Assembly (NCBI GenBank): GCA_963565915.1
Contig: OY751486.1
Coordinates: 1,302,001-1,366,000, forward strand
Source of the DNA: Entoloma clypeatum
Taxonomy: Eukaryota > Basidiomycota > Agaricomycetes > Agaricales > Entolomataceae
Reading direction: 5' to 3'
DNA: 64,000 nt
Part shown: one piece after another, positions 1-10,288 of the stretch
Layout: every line of letters begins with the position of its first letter
Numbering within the stretch: position 1 is the first letter of the stretch
Notes under the pieces: model-generated
The model's database searches: none
Told to the model about the DNA's origin: nothing
What the model saw: the letters and a program-made list of their open reading frames with translations, nothing else
Translations under genes and position numbers: made by a program

Positions 1-357
1 TATCATCGCCTGGGTGAGGGGGAGTGGTTTCCCATTCTCGTCAATTGCGTCGTGGGATCTCGGGGGGCGCCATGCTTGGAGTCTGTCTTTAGCTTTGCAT
101 GGTGGTCTGAGGGGGTGTGGGAATGGGGTTGGCTGTGTGTGTTGGTTGATGGGGTGCGCGGCTTTGTCAGGTGTTGATATGGGGTGTGTCTTCGGGGATG
201 TTGGGTCCAGGCCCACTGTTGCCAGTGCTCTGTTGAGTTTCGAGCATCCAGAGGAGGTCGAGGGCGTCCCGCTCGAAGCGAGCTGGCTACGTTCGCTCCT
301 GTCGATTGTCTTTGGGAGGTTTCGTTGTGCCCGTTGGTGGTCCAGGCCGCTCTCCAC

Positions 358-2490
358 TCAAGAGGCGAGGTTGATGTTGTGGACAAGGGTAGTGATGGAT
401 GGATGGATGGGTATGGTTGGGAGGAGAAGGTTGGCTGGGGGGTAGATGTCTCTGGATGGATCATCTGCGGGATTGAGAGCTGAGCGTACATAGCGTGTGT
501 GGAATTTGATTCCCAGTTCCTCCTCCATTCGGAGAATTCGCTTGAATACTTTGTTTGTTGCCTGGTTCCGGCTTCGGTTTCTCCACCAACCTTCAACAAC
601 TCCCCGGTTGTCACCGTAGATGCGGAAGTCCTTGATGTTGGGATGAAGGTGTGCTGCGGTGGTGGTGAGGAGTTGGAAGCCGATGGCCTCGGCCCAAGTG
701 ATGTTGCGGCCGCTCTCCTGCCAGCTGTCAGCCAAGAGCCAAGCTCTCCACTGGTTTCCGATGACGATGCCGATGCCGGTGGAGGAGCTTGCATCTGAGA
801 AGGCTTGGATATCGAGGATTTGGCAAGGGGGGGGAATGATGTGGGGGCAAGGAGTGGTCAATAGTTTTTCTCTCCACCATTCGAGGTCTTTGGCTACCGA
901 TCGTGGGGGGGTGCGTGGTTTGAAGGGCTCATCATGGAATGTGGGTATCATCGCCTCAAGGCCAGTGAGGTACGCGTGGCCCTGGGGGATTATGTAAGTT
1001 GCATGCATCAGTTTGCCGTAGAGTTTCAGGAGTTCGTCCATTTGGTGTGTTTGTTTCATTTTCCACTCTTCGACTGCCTCAAGGTATTTGATATGTTTCT
1101 TCTCGGTTAGGGTTACGGTTTTGTTTTGTATGTCCCACAGAAAGCCAATGAAAATGTTTGATGAGGCGAAGGGGAGGTCTTTGCTGAGTTGCCAGGGGAT
1201 GCCAAGGGGTTTAGATATGTCATCTATGTCCTGCAGTGTGTATGCGTGCGTCTGGTGTTCATCATGCTGCGGGAGATTTCGGATGGGGAATTTCATGTCC
1301 TTGTGCCATTTGTCTGTCTGGTCGTTTGGTTGGGTTGTTCTGGTGAACCAGAGTCTCCCCTTTGCGTGCTTCTGGCCTCCTCTATCTATGATGATCTGTC
1401 TGGTGGTCTTTCTAAAGGTATTGTAGTCGTCTACGCAGTTGCGAGGTAGCCGAAAGAAGATGTGGTCATCAACCCATTTGGCTATGGGGCCGATGCCATT
1501 TGCACACATGAGGTCGGCTCCTGCATCGCCTATGATACCGTGTATTCCTGCTGATGATGCTAACCCGAAGCAGCAGCAGGTGTCTACCGCAAACTGGTCA
1601 CCGTCGGAGATTCTGACGATGAGACAGGGCCATTGATCGTGTTGGATTGGTACTGTTCTGTAGGCTTCTGCCACATCGCGTACGGCTGCTTCTGTTCCAG
1701 GTGGGAGTGATGCTATGAGTGTACACATCGTGGAGAATGTTCCCCATGTGCACGGAAATCGCGAGGCATTAATCTGTGCGTTAACTGATGTTACCGGGTA
1801 GGCATTTCGGGGGTATGATAGATCTTGGATTATCCTGTACTTGCCCTGCTGTCCTGGCTTAGGGTTGATGGAGATCGGTGCTGTTTGAAAAGGACCAATC
1901 TCGGCCTCTAGTTCTTCTTGTGAGAAGGGTCCTAGGTATCGGCCTTTGTCAAATTCCGCCGCAACCATTTGGTCGAAGATGCTACTATGTGTTTGAACAG
2001 ATGGGTTATTAGGGGGTGCATAGGTCTGATGTATGCTGCGGATGTCAGCGTCGAAGCCGTTAACTAGGTCAAAAGGGATAGTGGGGTAACAGGATATTAG
2101 TCCGGATTCTACTAAGTTGTGATGCCAAACGTCGGGTATATAGGGGGTGAGTGCTTGGTTTCCATGTTGTGCTAGGCTGTGTGAGAGGGCAAGTTTGCGC
2201 CCCATGAGCTGTGGCTCCGCACCCGGAACATTCATGCCTGACTGAGGATCGGCGTGTTTGCATCCGTGGACTCGTTGCCAGTCCATGCAGAGGACTTGGC
2301 TGAGCGGGTTGATTAGTTGGTTCCTGTCATCTCTAGAGCACCACGTGCGCTTACCATCCCAGGTGAGGGTGGAGTTGCATTTGCTGATCCTGTGTTGGTG
2401 CCGCCCGAGACATAGGGCACATGCGGAGTAGATACGGGCCGCTTGGTTCTCGGCTGCTTTGGTGCATTGCGTTCTCCCGTTCCGTGTAGG
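358..2490 (-). CDS. DIRS/Ngaro-type reverse transcriptase-RNase H, with gag C-terminal zinc region upstream
   Basis: The open frame reads 642 codons from an ATG at 2286 and stays open upstream to about 2490. RT signatures in order are YRIIQDLSYP, AVRDVAEAYRTVPI (motif A), AKWVDDHIFF (motif C, VDD) and FIGFLWDI. RNase H follows with IQAFSDASS, ITWAEAIG, IYGDNRGV and LNPADDPSR, which supply the acidic catalytic positions. There is no DDE integrase, no aspartic protease and no flanking LTR, which suits a tyrosine-recombinase retroelement; that recombinase would lie beyond the left edge. Upstream, the frame carries CALCLGRHQH and CMDWQRVHGC, the end of the gag protein. The CCHC knuckle CSGCGATAHGAQTC is in the neighbouring frame at about 2235-2190, so one base seems lost near 2240. 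RT/RNase H itself looks intact; the exact RT start is not settled. The element class is inferred from the RT type and the missing integrase. Confidence 0.8.
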   Translation of the reverse strand, partial: PTRNGRTQCTKAAENQAARIYSACALCLGRHQHRISKCNSTLTWDGKRTWCSRDDRNQLINPLSQVLCMDWQRVHGCKHADPQSGMNVPGAEPQLMGRKLALSHSLAQHGNQALTPYIPDVWHHNLVESGLISCYPTIPFDLVNGFDADIRSIHQTYAPPNNPSVQTHSSIFDQMVAAEFDKGRYLGPFSQEELEAEIGPFQTAPISINPKPGQQGKYRIIQDLSYPRNAYPVTSVNAQINASRFPCTWGTFSTMCTLIASLPPGTEAAVRDVAEAYRTVPIQHDQWPCLIVRISDGDQFAVDTCCCFGLASSAGIHGIIGDAGADLMCANGIGPIAKWVDDHIFFRLPRNCVDDYNTFRKTTRQIIIDRGGQKHAKGRLWFTRTTQPNDQTDKWHKDMKFPIRNLPQHDEHQTHAYTLQDIDDISKPLGIPWQLSKDLPFASSNIFIGFLWDIQNKTVTLTEKKHIKYLEAVEEWKMKQTHQMDELLKLYGKLMHATYIIPQGHAYLTGLEAMIPTFHDEPFKPRTPPRSVAKDLEWWREKLLTTPCPHIIPPPCQILDIQAFSDASSSTGIGIVIGNQWRAWLLADSWQESGRNITWAEAIGFQLLTTTAAHLHPNIKDFRIYGDNRGVVEGWWRNRSRNQATNKVFKRILRMEEELGIKFHTRYVRSALNPADDPSRDIYPPANLLLPTIPIHPSITTLVHNINLAS

Positions 2491-3112
2491 GGAAGCTGAT
2501 CATGTGCGATCGCCTCTATGCGCGCGAGGCGATGGGGATCTGTTGCATTGGTATTTGCCCGATTGGGAGCGGCGATGTTTCGGGGAGGGAGGAGGGGAGG
2601 AGGATCAGTTTCTGCCTCAATGGTTCATGTTTCTGCATTCATATTTGCTGTTGGAAGGCGGTTGGAGGTTTGCCTGGGTACGTGGATACAGATGGGTGCC
2701 GTGAGGGGTTTGGGGGGTGAGGGGTTTGATTTCTGTTTGGATTGCATGATATACGACGAAGTTGTCGATGGGTCATGGGTTTGGCATGGTGTTTGTGATG
2801 CGTGATGTGCGGAGTGTTCATGGTGCGTGTTGCGGTGCGGTTGGGCCGGGTGGGGGCCATACGGGTGCGGTGTGTGGGTAATCGGGCCAGATGAGGGGCC
2901 GTTGAATATGGTGCAGGGTGGTGCGGTGCATGTTGCATGTTGCATGTTATTTGGTATTTGGGGTGATGCAGGGTGCGCGCGACACATTGCGGGTGTGTGA
3001 TGCAGGGGTGGGGGATCGAGGTACGTTGTGTCATGTGAAATGTTGATATGGGTGAGGTGGGGAGGGACTGATTGTTAGTGGGTTATTTGGGTGTGGATGT
3101 GGGGAAACATAC
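2491..3112 (-). other. Probable intron or decayed gag segment between ORF1 and RT
   Basis: This interval between the GTATGT donor and the zinc-rich frame is G-rich on the plus strand (runs of tgggtg, gtgcgg). ORFs here are low-complexity His/Pro/Thr strings without domain character. At about 620 bp it is long for a basidiomycete intron, so part of the gag coding region may have decayed inside it. Confidence 0.35.
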
Positions 3113-3955
3113 CATTGCTTGTTTGTGCTTGGCCAGAGTGAGTTTGGACTTGATGGCGCTTATCCTCAAGAGGTTGATGATTGATGGGTTGAAGGTGCGG
3201 TTTGTGCCAAGTGTGTTGAACCAGGTTTTGCGCACTGTTGCTTGATATTTGATGAGGGCCTGGTCGGTGTCATATGCGAGGCGGGGGTGTTGGAATTCTA
3301 ATGCGCAAAAGAAGTCAATCATGGCATTGACATGTTGAGCCGGCCATCCTTCTTCCGCCATGATCCTTACAAAGATTTTGGCTGCAAATGTGATTTGGTC
3401 CCAGGTAAGGGCCGTGTCTGGGACTGCGTTGAGTGAAGCCTTGGTGGTGGCAATGGATCTGAGGTGCATGGTGTTGGAGTCCTCAGTCGTGATGCCGAAG
3501 GTCTTGCTAGCAAAGGAGGTGGTGGATATGGCAGCCTCGAGGCAACCTTCCCTGGTGAAGTACCAGAGTTCGACCCATTCAGCCTTACTTAGCTTAAGTC
3601 TGGCGTAGTCCAGGGGGTTGAGGGAGTCTGAGTCTGAGATGGTGGTGTCGCTCGGGAACACTCCTGCCTTGGATGCCTTCTTGTCGAGTTCCTTTGCTGG
3701 GTGTTGTGCTGCTGCTGCTGCTTCGGCCTCGGCGGCGGCAGCTGCGGCGGCGATGGCGGCCGCTTGTTCTTCCTCTCTCTCGAGTGCCCAGGCTGTGTGA
3801 TGAACGAGTTTGTCGGCTTGCCAGGATTGCCGAAGTATGGGAGTGATGTTCTCTTCTGCGACTCCGGCATTGGCGAGTGCCTGATGGGAGATGTTGTATG
3901 GTTCGCTGGCAAAGTCAGGTTCCGGCTCCTGAAGAGGGTCGATGGCATTTGGCAT
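3113..3955 (-). CDS. Gag-like ORF1 of the DIRS/Ngaro-type element (first exon)
   Basis: The ORF begins with ATG at 3955 (MPNAIDPLQEP) and encodes about 281 residues before a probable splice donor, GTATGT, directly after a codon boundary at 3112. Residues 60-100 are an alanine/glutamate-rich stretch, likely helical or coiled coil. The rest (EWVELWYFTREG, ITFAAKIFVRIMAEEGWP) resembles no enzyme I know. Position, strand and spacing upstream of the RT make it the structural ORF1. The acceptor that would join it to the zinc-rich exon near 2490 could not be fixed, because no AG in the interval restores the right frame in this copy. Without splicing the ORF would end at 3083. Confidence 0.65.
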
Positions 3956-4370
3956 GGTTGAGGGTGGGAGGATAAATAAAGTTGAAAGAGTGTGGGTTTG
4001 ATGATGTTGGTGGTCGGAAAGGCGAATGTGGACGTGAGTTGCAGTTCGTAGGGAATAGAGGTTGATAAAAGGAAAAGAATCAAAATGAGAGAGCTATAAC
4101 GGCTCTCTACGCGGGCGTGTGGATGCGGCGAGGAGGAAGAGACTGATGTTGCATCCACGTGATGAGTCACAGACACAACTCAATCTCACTCGTGCCTCGT
4201 TCAGTTGATTCACACTCTCTCCACACAGGTGCCATGACCACAGGGCATTACTCTCCAATACTCTTCGTATGTAGTTCTCGATAAATTTGTAACTTAGTGT
4301 ACAAGACCGGACTGCGATCAGGCGCCAGAATATAAATTGAGGTTTTTTTTTTGAAAAAAAAAAAAAAAAG
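3956..4370 (-). other. 5' flank of the DIRS/Ngaro-type element
   Basis: No convincing gene. It lies upstream of ORF1 and should hold the element's 5' terminal region and promoter. A T10-G-A17 tract at about 4341-4369 can fold on itself and marks the border with repeat family X. Terminal repeats of the element were not recognised. Confidence 0.35.
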
Positions 4371-5230
4371 GTGCACGTGTGCACTGCCTCCTGCCTCAAT
4401 CACAAGTAGACAGGTTATATGTATAATCTATAAATATATTCTGGCCTTTTCACCACCTGTGCCCCTCATTGCAAGGTCAGCAATGGGTGGATGCGTTGTT
4501 TTGATGTTGGATGATGTGTGGAACGCGCACATCCAACGTGCCAAATACATGTAAACAAATGTCCAAAAAACTTCACACATCTGGTTATTATGTCTACACA
4601 GAAGTAAAGTCTTCTACTATATTGATTAGGTAGGATGGCATTCTATATCATCAAATATGTACTTATTTCATCATATTGGGCCACAGAATGTGAGTTATAG
4701 AGGTGTGATGTTGATAACCAAATAATAGTAAACAATGCACAAAATGCATTGTGCGGGTGCGCGCGGCCCCTTCCTCATGGTCTAATAATAGTTTGAAGTA
4801 ATAGAACTATGTATTGGATATGTATTCACCTTCTGATACACCTTGAATAATTTTTAGAAGTCCAGATAAGATAGAAATAACCAAATGTGCAGATTTCAGA
4901 AAAAGTGTTATATCTCCGTAATGAATGAACCAAATTTGAAAAATGAAGGTGCTGGGAGGTCCCCTGGATGAAGAGGATCCAAGGCTGAAATAAAAATTTT
5001 GGACAAAATTTCGACTTATTTTACTCATATTGACCTTATGAAGTCCTTTAATTTTATTTGAAGTGTCTCAATAGGTTCCCATACAAGTATATATATATTA
5101 CATGTAGTATAAAATGGTTGTGGAAAGGAGGAAGTAAGAAAATACTTGTTTTTGTGCTTGGGGAAACCCATGATGCACTGTTTATCACAATTTACAGTGT
5201 GTTTTGATGTATCATTTTTCAGTACAGACT
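4371..5230 (+). repeat. Repeat family X, copy 1 (noncoding, most complete)
   Basis: AT-rich noncoding repeat. Recognisable blocks are caatcacaagtagacagg near 4400, aatacatgtaaacaaatgtc near 4545, atcatcaaatatgtactta near 4645, ccaaataatagtaaacaatg near 4718 and agaaaaagtgttatatctcc near 4895. The same blocks recur in order at 22,230-22,610 plus 29,191-29,500, and inverted at about 7,900-8,760. The stretch around 4755-4770 preserves the uninterrupted site into which chromovirus B inserted in the 22-29 kb copy. No ORF with domain character; termini were not defined. Confidence 0.7.
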
Positions 5231-5490
5231 CTCTACATACATAGCTCCTGTATTTAACTGTTTGTATAGCTACTATTAGTTTCTAAGGATCTCTACATGA
5301 GTTACAAACTATTTTTAGAACTTACATTGGCCTTGACGACATGAGTTTCAACAATGTGCGTTGCTCGGCATTGGTGCCAAGCACCCTTGGCAATTGCTGA
5401 AAGTCAAACCATACATAAGTCGACAGCCAGCCAATGTTCCCACACTTTTTTATCCCCCACCTTCACTCCACCCAGCCACTTTCCCCCCCC
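5231..5490. other. Noncoding spacer, nothing recognised
   Basis: Between X copy 1 and the minisatellite I see no ORF, repeat or motif I can support. Confidence 0.5.
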
Positions 5491-5960
5491 AATGGCTGAC
5501 CCTCATGCACAACGGCCCCCTTTAGTGCCCAACAGCACCGACTGACACACAACGGCCTCCGCTAATGCCGAACCGCCCTCCTTTGCACCCAATGGCCCCC
5601 TAGCTTGCCCAACAGCCGTTCCTCATGCCCAACGGCCCCCCTCTATCGTCCAATGGCCGCCTCGCGTCCCCAGCGCCATTGATTCACGCCCAGCACCCTT
5701 CCTTCGCGTGCACCGGCCGCCCTGCATGTCCAACGGCTGCCTCAGGTCCCCAATGCCGTCAACTCATGCCCACCAGCCTTCCTTTGTGAGCAATGGCCTC
5801 CCTTCACACCGAACGGTACCCTCTCACGCACAACTGCCACAATGCGTGCCCAACACTGTTTCTTCACACCCAATGGCCTCCTTTCACGCCGGACGGCATG
5901 GCGCAGCTGCCATGACACGTGCCCAACGGCCCCCCTTTTGCGCCCAACGGCATTGACTCA
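5491..5960 (+). repeat. Degenerate 20-bp minisatellite, array 1
   Basis: About 23 units with a period near 20 bp and rough consensus GGCCNCCNNNNNNGCCCAAC. The GCCCAAC and GGCC cores are conserved while the middle is free. Unit length drifts by 1-2 bp. Related arrays lie at 35.15, 38.43, 50.80 and 52.70 kb. ORFs across it are only the consequence of stop-poor GC-rich repeats. Confidence 0.75.
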
Positions 5961-6169
5961 TGCGCAAGAGCAGATGGGGGTCACGGCACATACTCAACCT
6001 ACATTGTATTGTAATTTACGGTCCAGCGAAGACATACAGTGTATGGTAAATTACGGAAGCAGCAAATTCGCTACAGCACAAGTGAATTTACCACGGCGAA
6101 TGGTGAAATAATAATGTCACCGGCAAAGAAAAAATGTTGCCAGCGACAACATCCAACAGATGGTGAATA

Positions 6170-6870
6170 ATTCACTGGCAAAAGACACCACGGTGAAAAA
6201 CCGGCGAAGGACCGGCGACAAACCGGCGACACGGCGACAGGCCATCGGCGAATTGATGACCCATCAGCGAAAGCGAGCCTTGAGTGCCAGCAACACTGCA
6301 AATTAAAAGAATGATGCTAATGACAGATCAGCATATCATTCACCGGCGAAAGATGCTACAGTGAAAAACCAGTGAAAGACCGGCAACAGGCCATCGGCGA
6401 ATGAATGGGCCACCGGCAAAACCAAGTCTTGAGGGCCGGCGACACTGCAAATTAAAAGAATGATGCTAATGACAGATCGGCATATCATTGACCGGCGAAA
6501 GATGCTACGGCGAAAAACTGGCCAAAGACCGGTGACAAACCGGCGACACAGCGACCAGCCATCGGCAAATTGATGACCCATCAGCAAAAGCAAGCCTTGA
6601 GTGTCGGCAACACTCCACATACAAAGAACAATGCTAACAACATATCGGCGAATAATTCACCGGCGAAAGACACCACAGCCAAAAACTGGCGAAAGACTGG
6701 CAACACGGCACCAGGCCATCGGCGAATTGATGACCCATCGGCGAAAGCAAGCCTTGAGTGTCGGCCACACTCCATATACAAAGAACGATGCTAACGACAG
6801 ATCAGCGAATAATTCACCAGTGACAGACACCATGGCAAAAAACCGGTGAAAAACCGGCGAATGTTGGATG
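6170..6870 (+). repeat. GGCGA repeat array, left arm
   Basis: About four imperfect units carrying ggcgaaagac, ccggcgac, aaaaaccggcgaa and gaattgatgacccatc. ORFs translated from it are repetitive on both strands and are not genes. Confidence 0.7.
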
Positions 6871-7149
6871 ATGTGCAACACACACCCATCAAACATGTCA
6901 AATACATGTAAACAAATGTCAAAAGATATTGCACATCTCCTCATTATATCTACACAGGAACAAGCAATGTTTGCTACTATATCAGATGAGTAGGGGAGCA
7001 TGTTGTATCATCAAGTATGTATTTATTTTAAGAAAATTAGCCACAGATTTAAAGTTATAGAGGTCCTATGGTCTGAACCAAATAATAGAAAACAATGCTA
7101 ATAACAGATCAGCAAATAATTCACTGGCAAAAGACACCACAGCAAAAAA

Positions 7150-7890
7150 CTGGCTGTGGCGACAATGTTCTTTTGCTGGTCAATGAGTCACCATCTCAAC
7201 AGTTATCTAGGGCATGTGTGCAGTGCCGGCAAAGCTGTAGACACAGTTGAAAGTGAAGCTTACCAGTATATTTGTTCTAATACACGGTAGAAAGTCTCTC
7301 CCCACTACAGAACCATCTGGAGGTTCATTCCCGATTATGTGAGGATATGAATAAAGATATGCGGATACCATGTAGAGGTAAAACATGGTGAAAAAAGCTG
7401 AAATGTATGTCCTCATCTTTGGCACAGATCATCATTTTATGCCTGCGGTGCAATCTGGGCACCTGTGTATGGCTATTCTCTAGTGTGAGTAGGTCTCAAC
7501 GCATCAATAGTAAATGGTGTGATGTATAGATAGGTGTTAAAAAGTATCAGACAACTTGCACATCAGAAATATCTATGTATTCATCATCTGGCATTATTAT
7601 TGTATGGTCAATAAATCTATAGATGTTGTATAGGGTGTATCAGATGTACATCTACTTGATACAAAAAGTTCCAAGAGAATCCATGCCATGTGGATGACTG
7701 GAGATAAGACTTTGTCCAAAATATGTCTCAGAATCCCACGTGCATAGCAATGACAGTGTTGGGAACGAAATCATGTTTTCTACATTTCCCACTTGATGGG
7801 CCACAAATATGCTTGTTAACTAATGGATAGATGCCTATGAACTCATGAAAAGTATATATACGGCTGGATACTCAAGCTATGTAATGATAG
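7150..7890. other. Core spacer of the inverted-repeat element
   Basis: AT-rich and without any ORF over about 75 codons. It sits between the left GGCGA array and the inverted X copy. I recognise nothing in it. Confidence 0.4.
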
Positions 7891-7899
7891 AGAATCTGT

Positions 7900-8760
7900 A
7901 TTCTGAAATGAGAGATCAAAACACAAGCAAAATTGTGATGCAACAATGCATCATGGGTTACTCCAAACACCAAAACCAATGTTTTCCTCCTTTCCCCTTT
8001 CCACAACCACTTTAGTCTACATGTACTGTTTGTATACCATTGAAACATTGGATATAAACCTCCTCAGACCATTCAAGTCAAGTTCAAGGACTTGATAAGG
8101 TGAATATGAGCAAAATAGGTCGAAAATTTGACCAAAATCTTTTATTTCACCTTTGGATTCTCCACATTCAGGGGATCTCAGTCATTTTTCAAATTTGGTT
8201 CATTCCTTAGGGAGATATGACACTTTTCCTCAAATCTGCACATTTGATTATTTCTATCATATCTGGACTTCTAAAAATTATACAAAGTGTGTCACAAGGT
8301 GAATACATATGCAGTCATGAGTCCTATTGCTTCAAACTATTATTAAATCATGAGAAAGGCACCGTGCATGCCTGCGCGATGTCTTTGGTGCATTGTTTAC
8401 GATTATTTGGTTCAGACCACAGGACCTCTATAACTTGGAATCCATGGCAAAATTTGATAAAATAAATACATACTTGATGATACAACATGCTCCCCTATCT
8501 AACTGATATAGTAGAAAAGTTTACTTGTTCCTGTGTAGAGATAATGAGGAGGATGTGCGATATTTTTGGGGGTTTGTTTACATGTATTTGACATGCGTGA
8601 TGCGTGTGTGTCGCGCATCATGCAACATTGAACCCACACATTCACCCATTACTGACTGTGCAATGAGGAGCACACATGCTGAAAAGCTCAGAATATATAC
8701 ATGGATTTTTATTCAATCAGTCATGAGCAGCACAAACTGGTCATAAGCATCAAAAACGGT
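7900..8760 (-). repeat. Repeat family X, copy 2 (inverted)
   Basis: Reverse-complement copy of the blocks at 4.4-5.2 kb, e.g. ggagatatgacacttttcc near 8213, ttgatgatacaacatgctcc near 8473 and gtttacatgtatttgacatg near 8577. It lies opposite a shorter plus-strand X segment at about 6870-7075, so the X arms form an inner inverted repeat within the larger element. Confidence 0.6.
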
Positions 8761-8789
8761 AAAAAACCATTACATCAGCATGGATTAAA

Positions 8790-9560
8790 GGCTTGCTTTC
8801 ACTGATGGCCTGTCGCTGGTTTGTCGCTGGTTTTTTGCCAGTGTTTTGCTGTGGTGTCTTTTGCCGGTCAATGATATGCTGATCTGTCGTTAGCATTGTT
8901 ATTTTAATTCGCAGTGTTGCCGGCCCTCAAGACTTGGTTTCGCCGGTGGCCCATTCATTCGCCGATGGCCTGTCGCCGATTTGTGGCCGGTCTTTTGACG
9001 GTTTTTTGCTGTGGTGTCTTTCGCCAGTGAATTATTTGCCGATCTGTCGTTAGCATTGTTCTTTGTATATGGAGTGTTGCCGACACTCAAGGCTCGCTTG
9101 TGCCGATGGGTCATCAATTCGCCGATGGCCTGTCGCCGTCTTGCCGGTTTGTCGCCGGTCTTTCGCCGGTGAATGATATGCTGATCTGTCATTAGCATCA
9201 TTCTTTTAATTTGCAGTGTCGCCGGCCCTCAAGACTTGGTTTCGCCGGTGGCCCATTCATTCGCCGATGGCCTGTCGCCGATTTGTGGCCGGTCTTTTGA
9301 CGGTTTTTTGCTGTGGTGTCTCTCGCCGGTGAATTATTCACCGCTCTGTCGTTAGCATCGTTCTTTTCATTTGCAGTGTTGCCAGCACTCAAGGCTCGCT
9401 TTCGCTGATGGGTCATCAATTTGCCGATGGCCTGTTGCCGTGTTGCCGGTTTGTTGCCGGTTTTTTGCCCTGGTGTCTTTTGCCGGTGAATTATTTGCCG
9501 ATCTGTTGGATGTTGTCGCCAGCGACATTTTTTCTTCGCCGGTGACATTATTATTTCGCC
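8790..9560 (-). repeat. GGCGA repeat array, right arm
   Basis: Inverted counterpart of the left array with at least four units; tcgccggtgaattatt, tttcgccggtggcccattc and gttagcattgttctttg recur. It has the same repetitive ORF shadows. Confidence 0.7.
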
Positions 9561-9675
9561 GTTTGCCGTGGTAAATTCACTGGTGCTGTAGCGAATTCGC
9601 TGCTTCCGTAATTTACCATACACTGTATGCCTTCGCTGGACCGTAAATTACAATACAGTGTAGGTTGACTACCTG

Positions 9676-10182
9676 CCTGTACCTCTGCCTCCTGGGCAAC
9701 ATCCGCCTTTGCACAGACATGGAGCTGAGCCTCTGGCACAAGGATGCAGAAATGCTCCTATACCAGAATTTGTACTCCATGACTGGCTGTCCACCACTCA
9801 CGGGATATATCTCAGAGTGTGTGACACCTGTTTTGGATACATGAGTGGTGACTATCGTCATCACCATCCGCCTGCCCACCTTACTCAATGGGCACAACAT
9901 CCTGAAGGATTGCTTACAGCGCATTGTCATTTCTGTTGATGCTTCTTCATGGATAGGGATGGACATCAATTTGCGGCGGTATTAGAAAGTGTACGTGCTG
10001 CTCGCTCCGGACTAGACTCTAGTCCTGCTCCGCCTTACAGATGTGCGGCATGGAGAGAAACTATTCCTGGAAATCCGCTTGAATATCGGCGGTGCTGTCA
10101 TCTATCAGCACCAGGCTTCAGATGCCCTGAGCATGAGGATCCTCCTCCGCCTTACCAATGTTCTGTAAGCCCTCGCCAATGA
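9676..10182 (+). pseudogene. Cys/His-rich ORF preceding Copia-1 gag, broken copy
   Basis: I do not recognise this protein. Its centre reads RVCDTCFGYMSGDYRHHH, then HPEGLLTAHCHFC. The two CxxC-like pairs and a His cluster suggest a zinc-binding fold. A homologous frame at 49.1-49.5 kb shares APIP-x-VL-x-W, VC-x2-CF-x-FMS-x-DY, H-x-LT-x-W, GLL and ARSGLD. An in-frame TGA at about 9937 falls where the sister copy reads Pro in CPSFF. The 5' side abuts the inverted-repeat element and is probably truncated. About 100 bp downstream the Copia-1 gag begins. It may be a leader ORF of this Copia family, or a captured host sequence. Confidence 0.5.
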
Positions 10183-10288
10183 TAATTGTGGCAGCATGCA
10201 GCACACATGATTGAATATTTATTTTCTCTGTGTCTCAGTTTTTCATTAAACCATATGCTGACCAAATTTCCTTCCAGATCTCTTCAAC

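Larger units (their letters stand above)
5994..9668. mobile_element. Non-autonomous element with long inverted ends and GGCGA-rich subterminal repeats
   Basis: The left end (from TCAACCTACA at 5994) and the inverted right end (to TGTAGGTTGA at 9668) match for more than 170 bp, including the blocks tgtattgtaatttacgg and catacagtgtatggtaaatt. Inside each end lie repeated blocks of roughly 150-200 bp, rich in CGGCGAA/CCGGCGA words, reading inwards at 6170-6870 and outwards at 8790-9560. Each block contains a conserved line (caatgctaacgacagatcgg) and either a gccttgagtgtcggc or an agtcttgagggccggcgac variant. The core (6870-8760) holds two X-family arms in opposite orientation plus a spacer. No transposase ORF is present, and flanking bases show no clear target duplication. 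A further internal piece of the family lies at 57.02-57.60 kb. Confidence 0.6.

Noticed and set aside
3..794. 263-codon minus-strand ORF overlapping the RT end
   Set aside because: Repetitive Ser/Thr/Pro/His composition and overlap with the RNase H coding region in another frame. The start of the recombinase gene might lie below 300, but I could not support it.
2625..3034. Minus-strand His/Pro/Thr-rich ORFs of 120-131 codons
   Set aside because: Low-complexity readings of a GT-rich stretch between gag and RT; no domain, and two frames are equally open.
5491..5960. Possible CRISPR-like array
   Set aside because: Units are degenerate throughout, with no exact repeats separated by unique spacers, and the sequence is eukaryotic.
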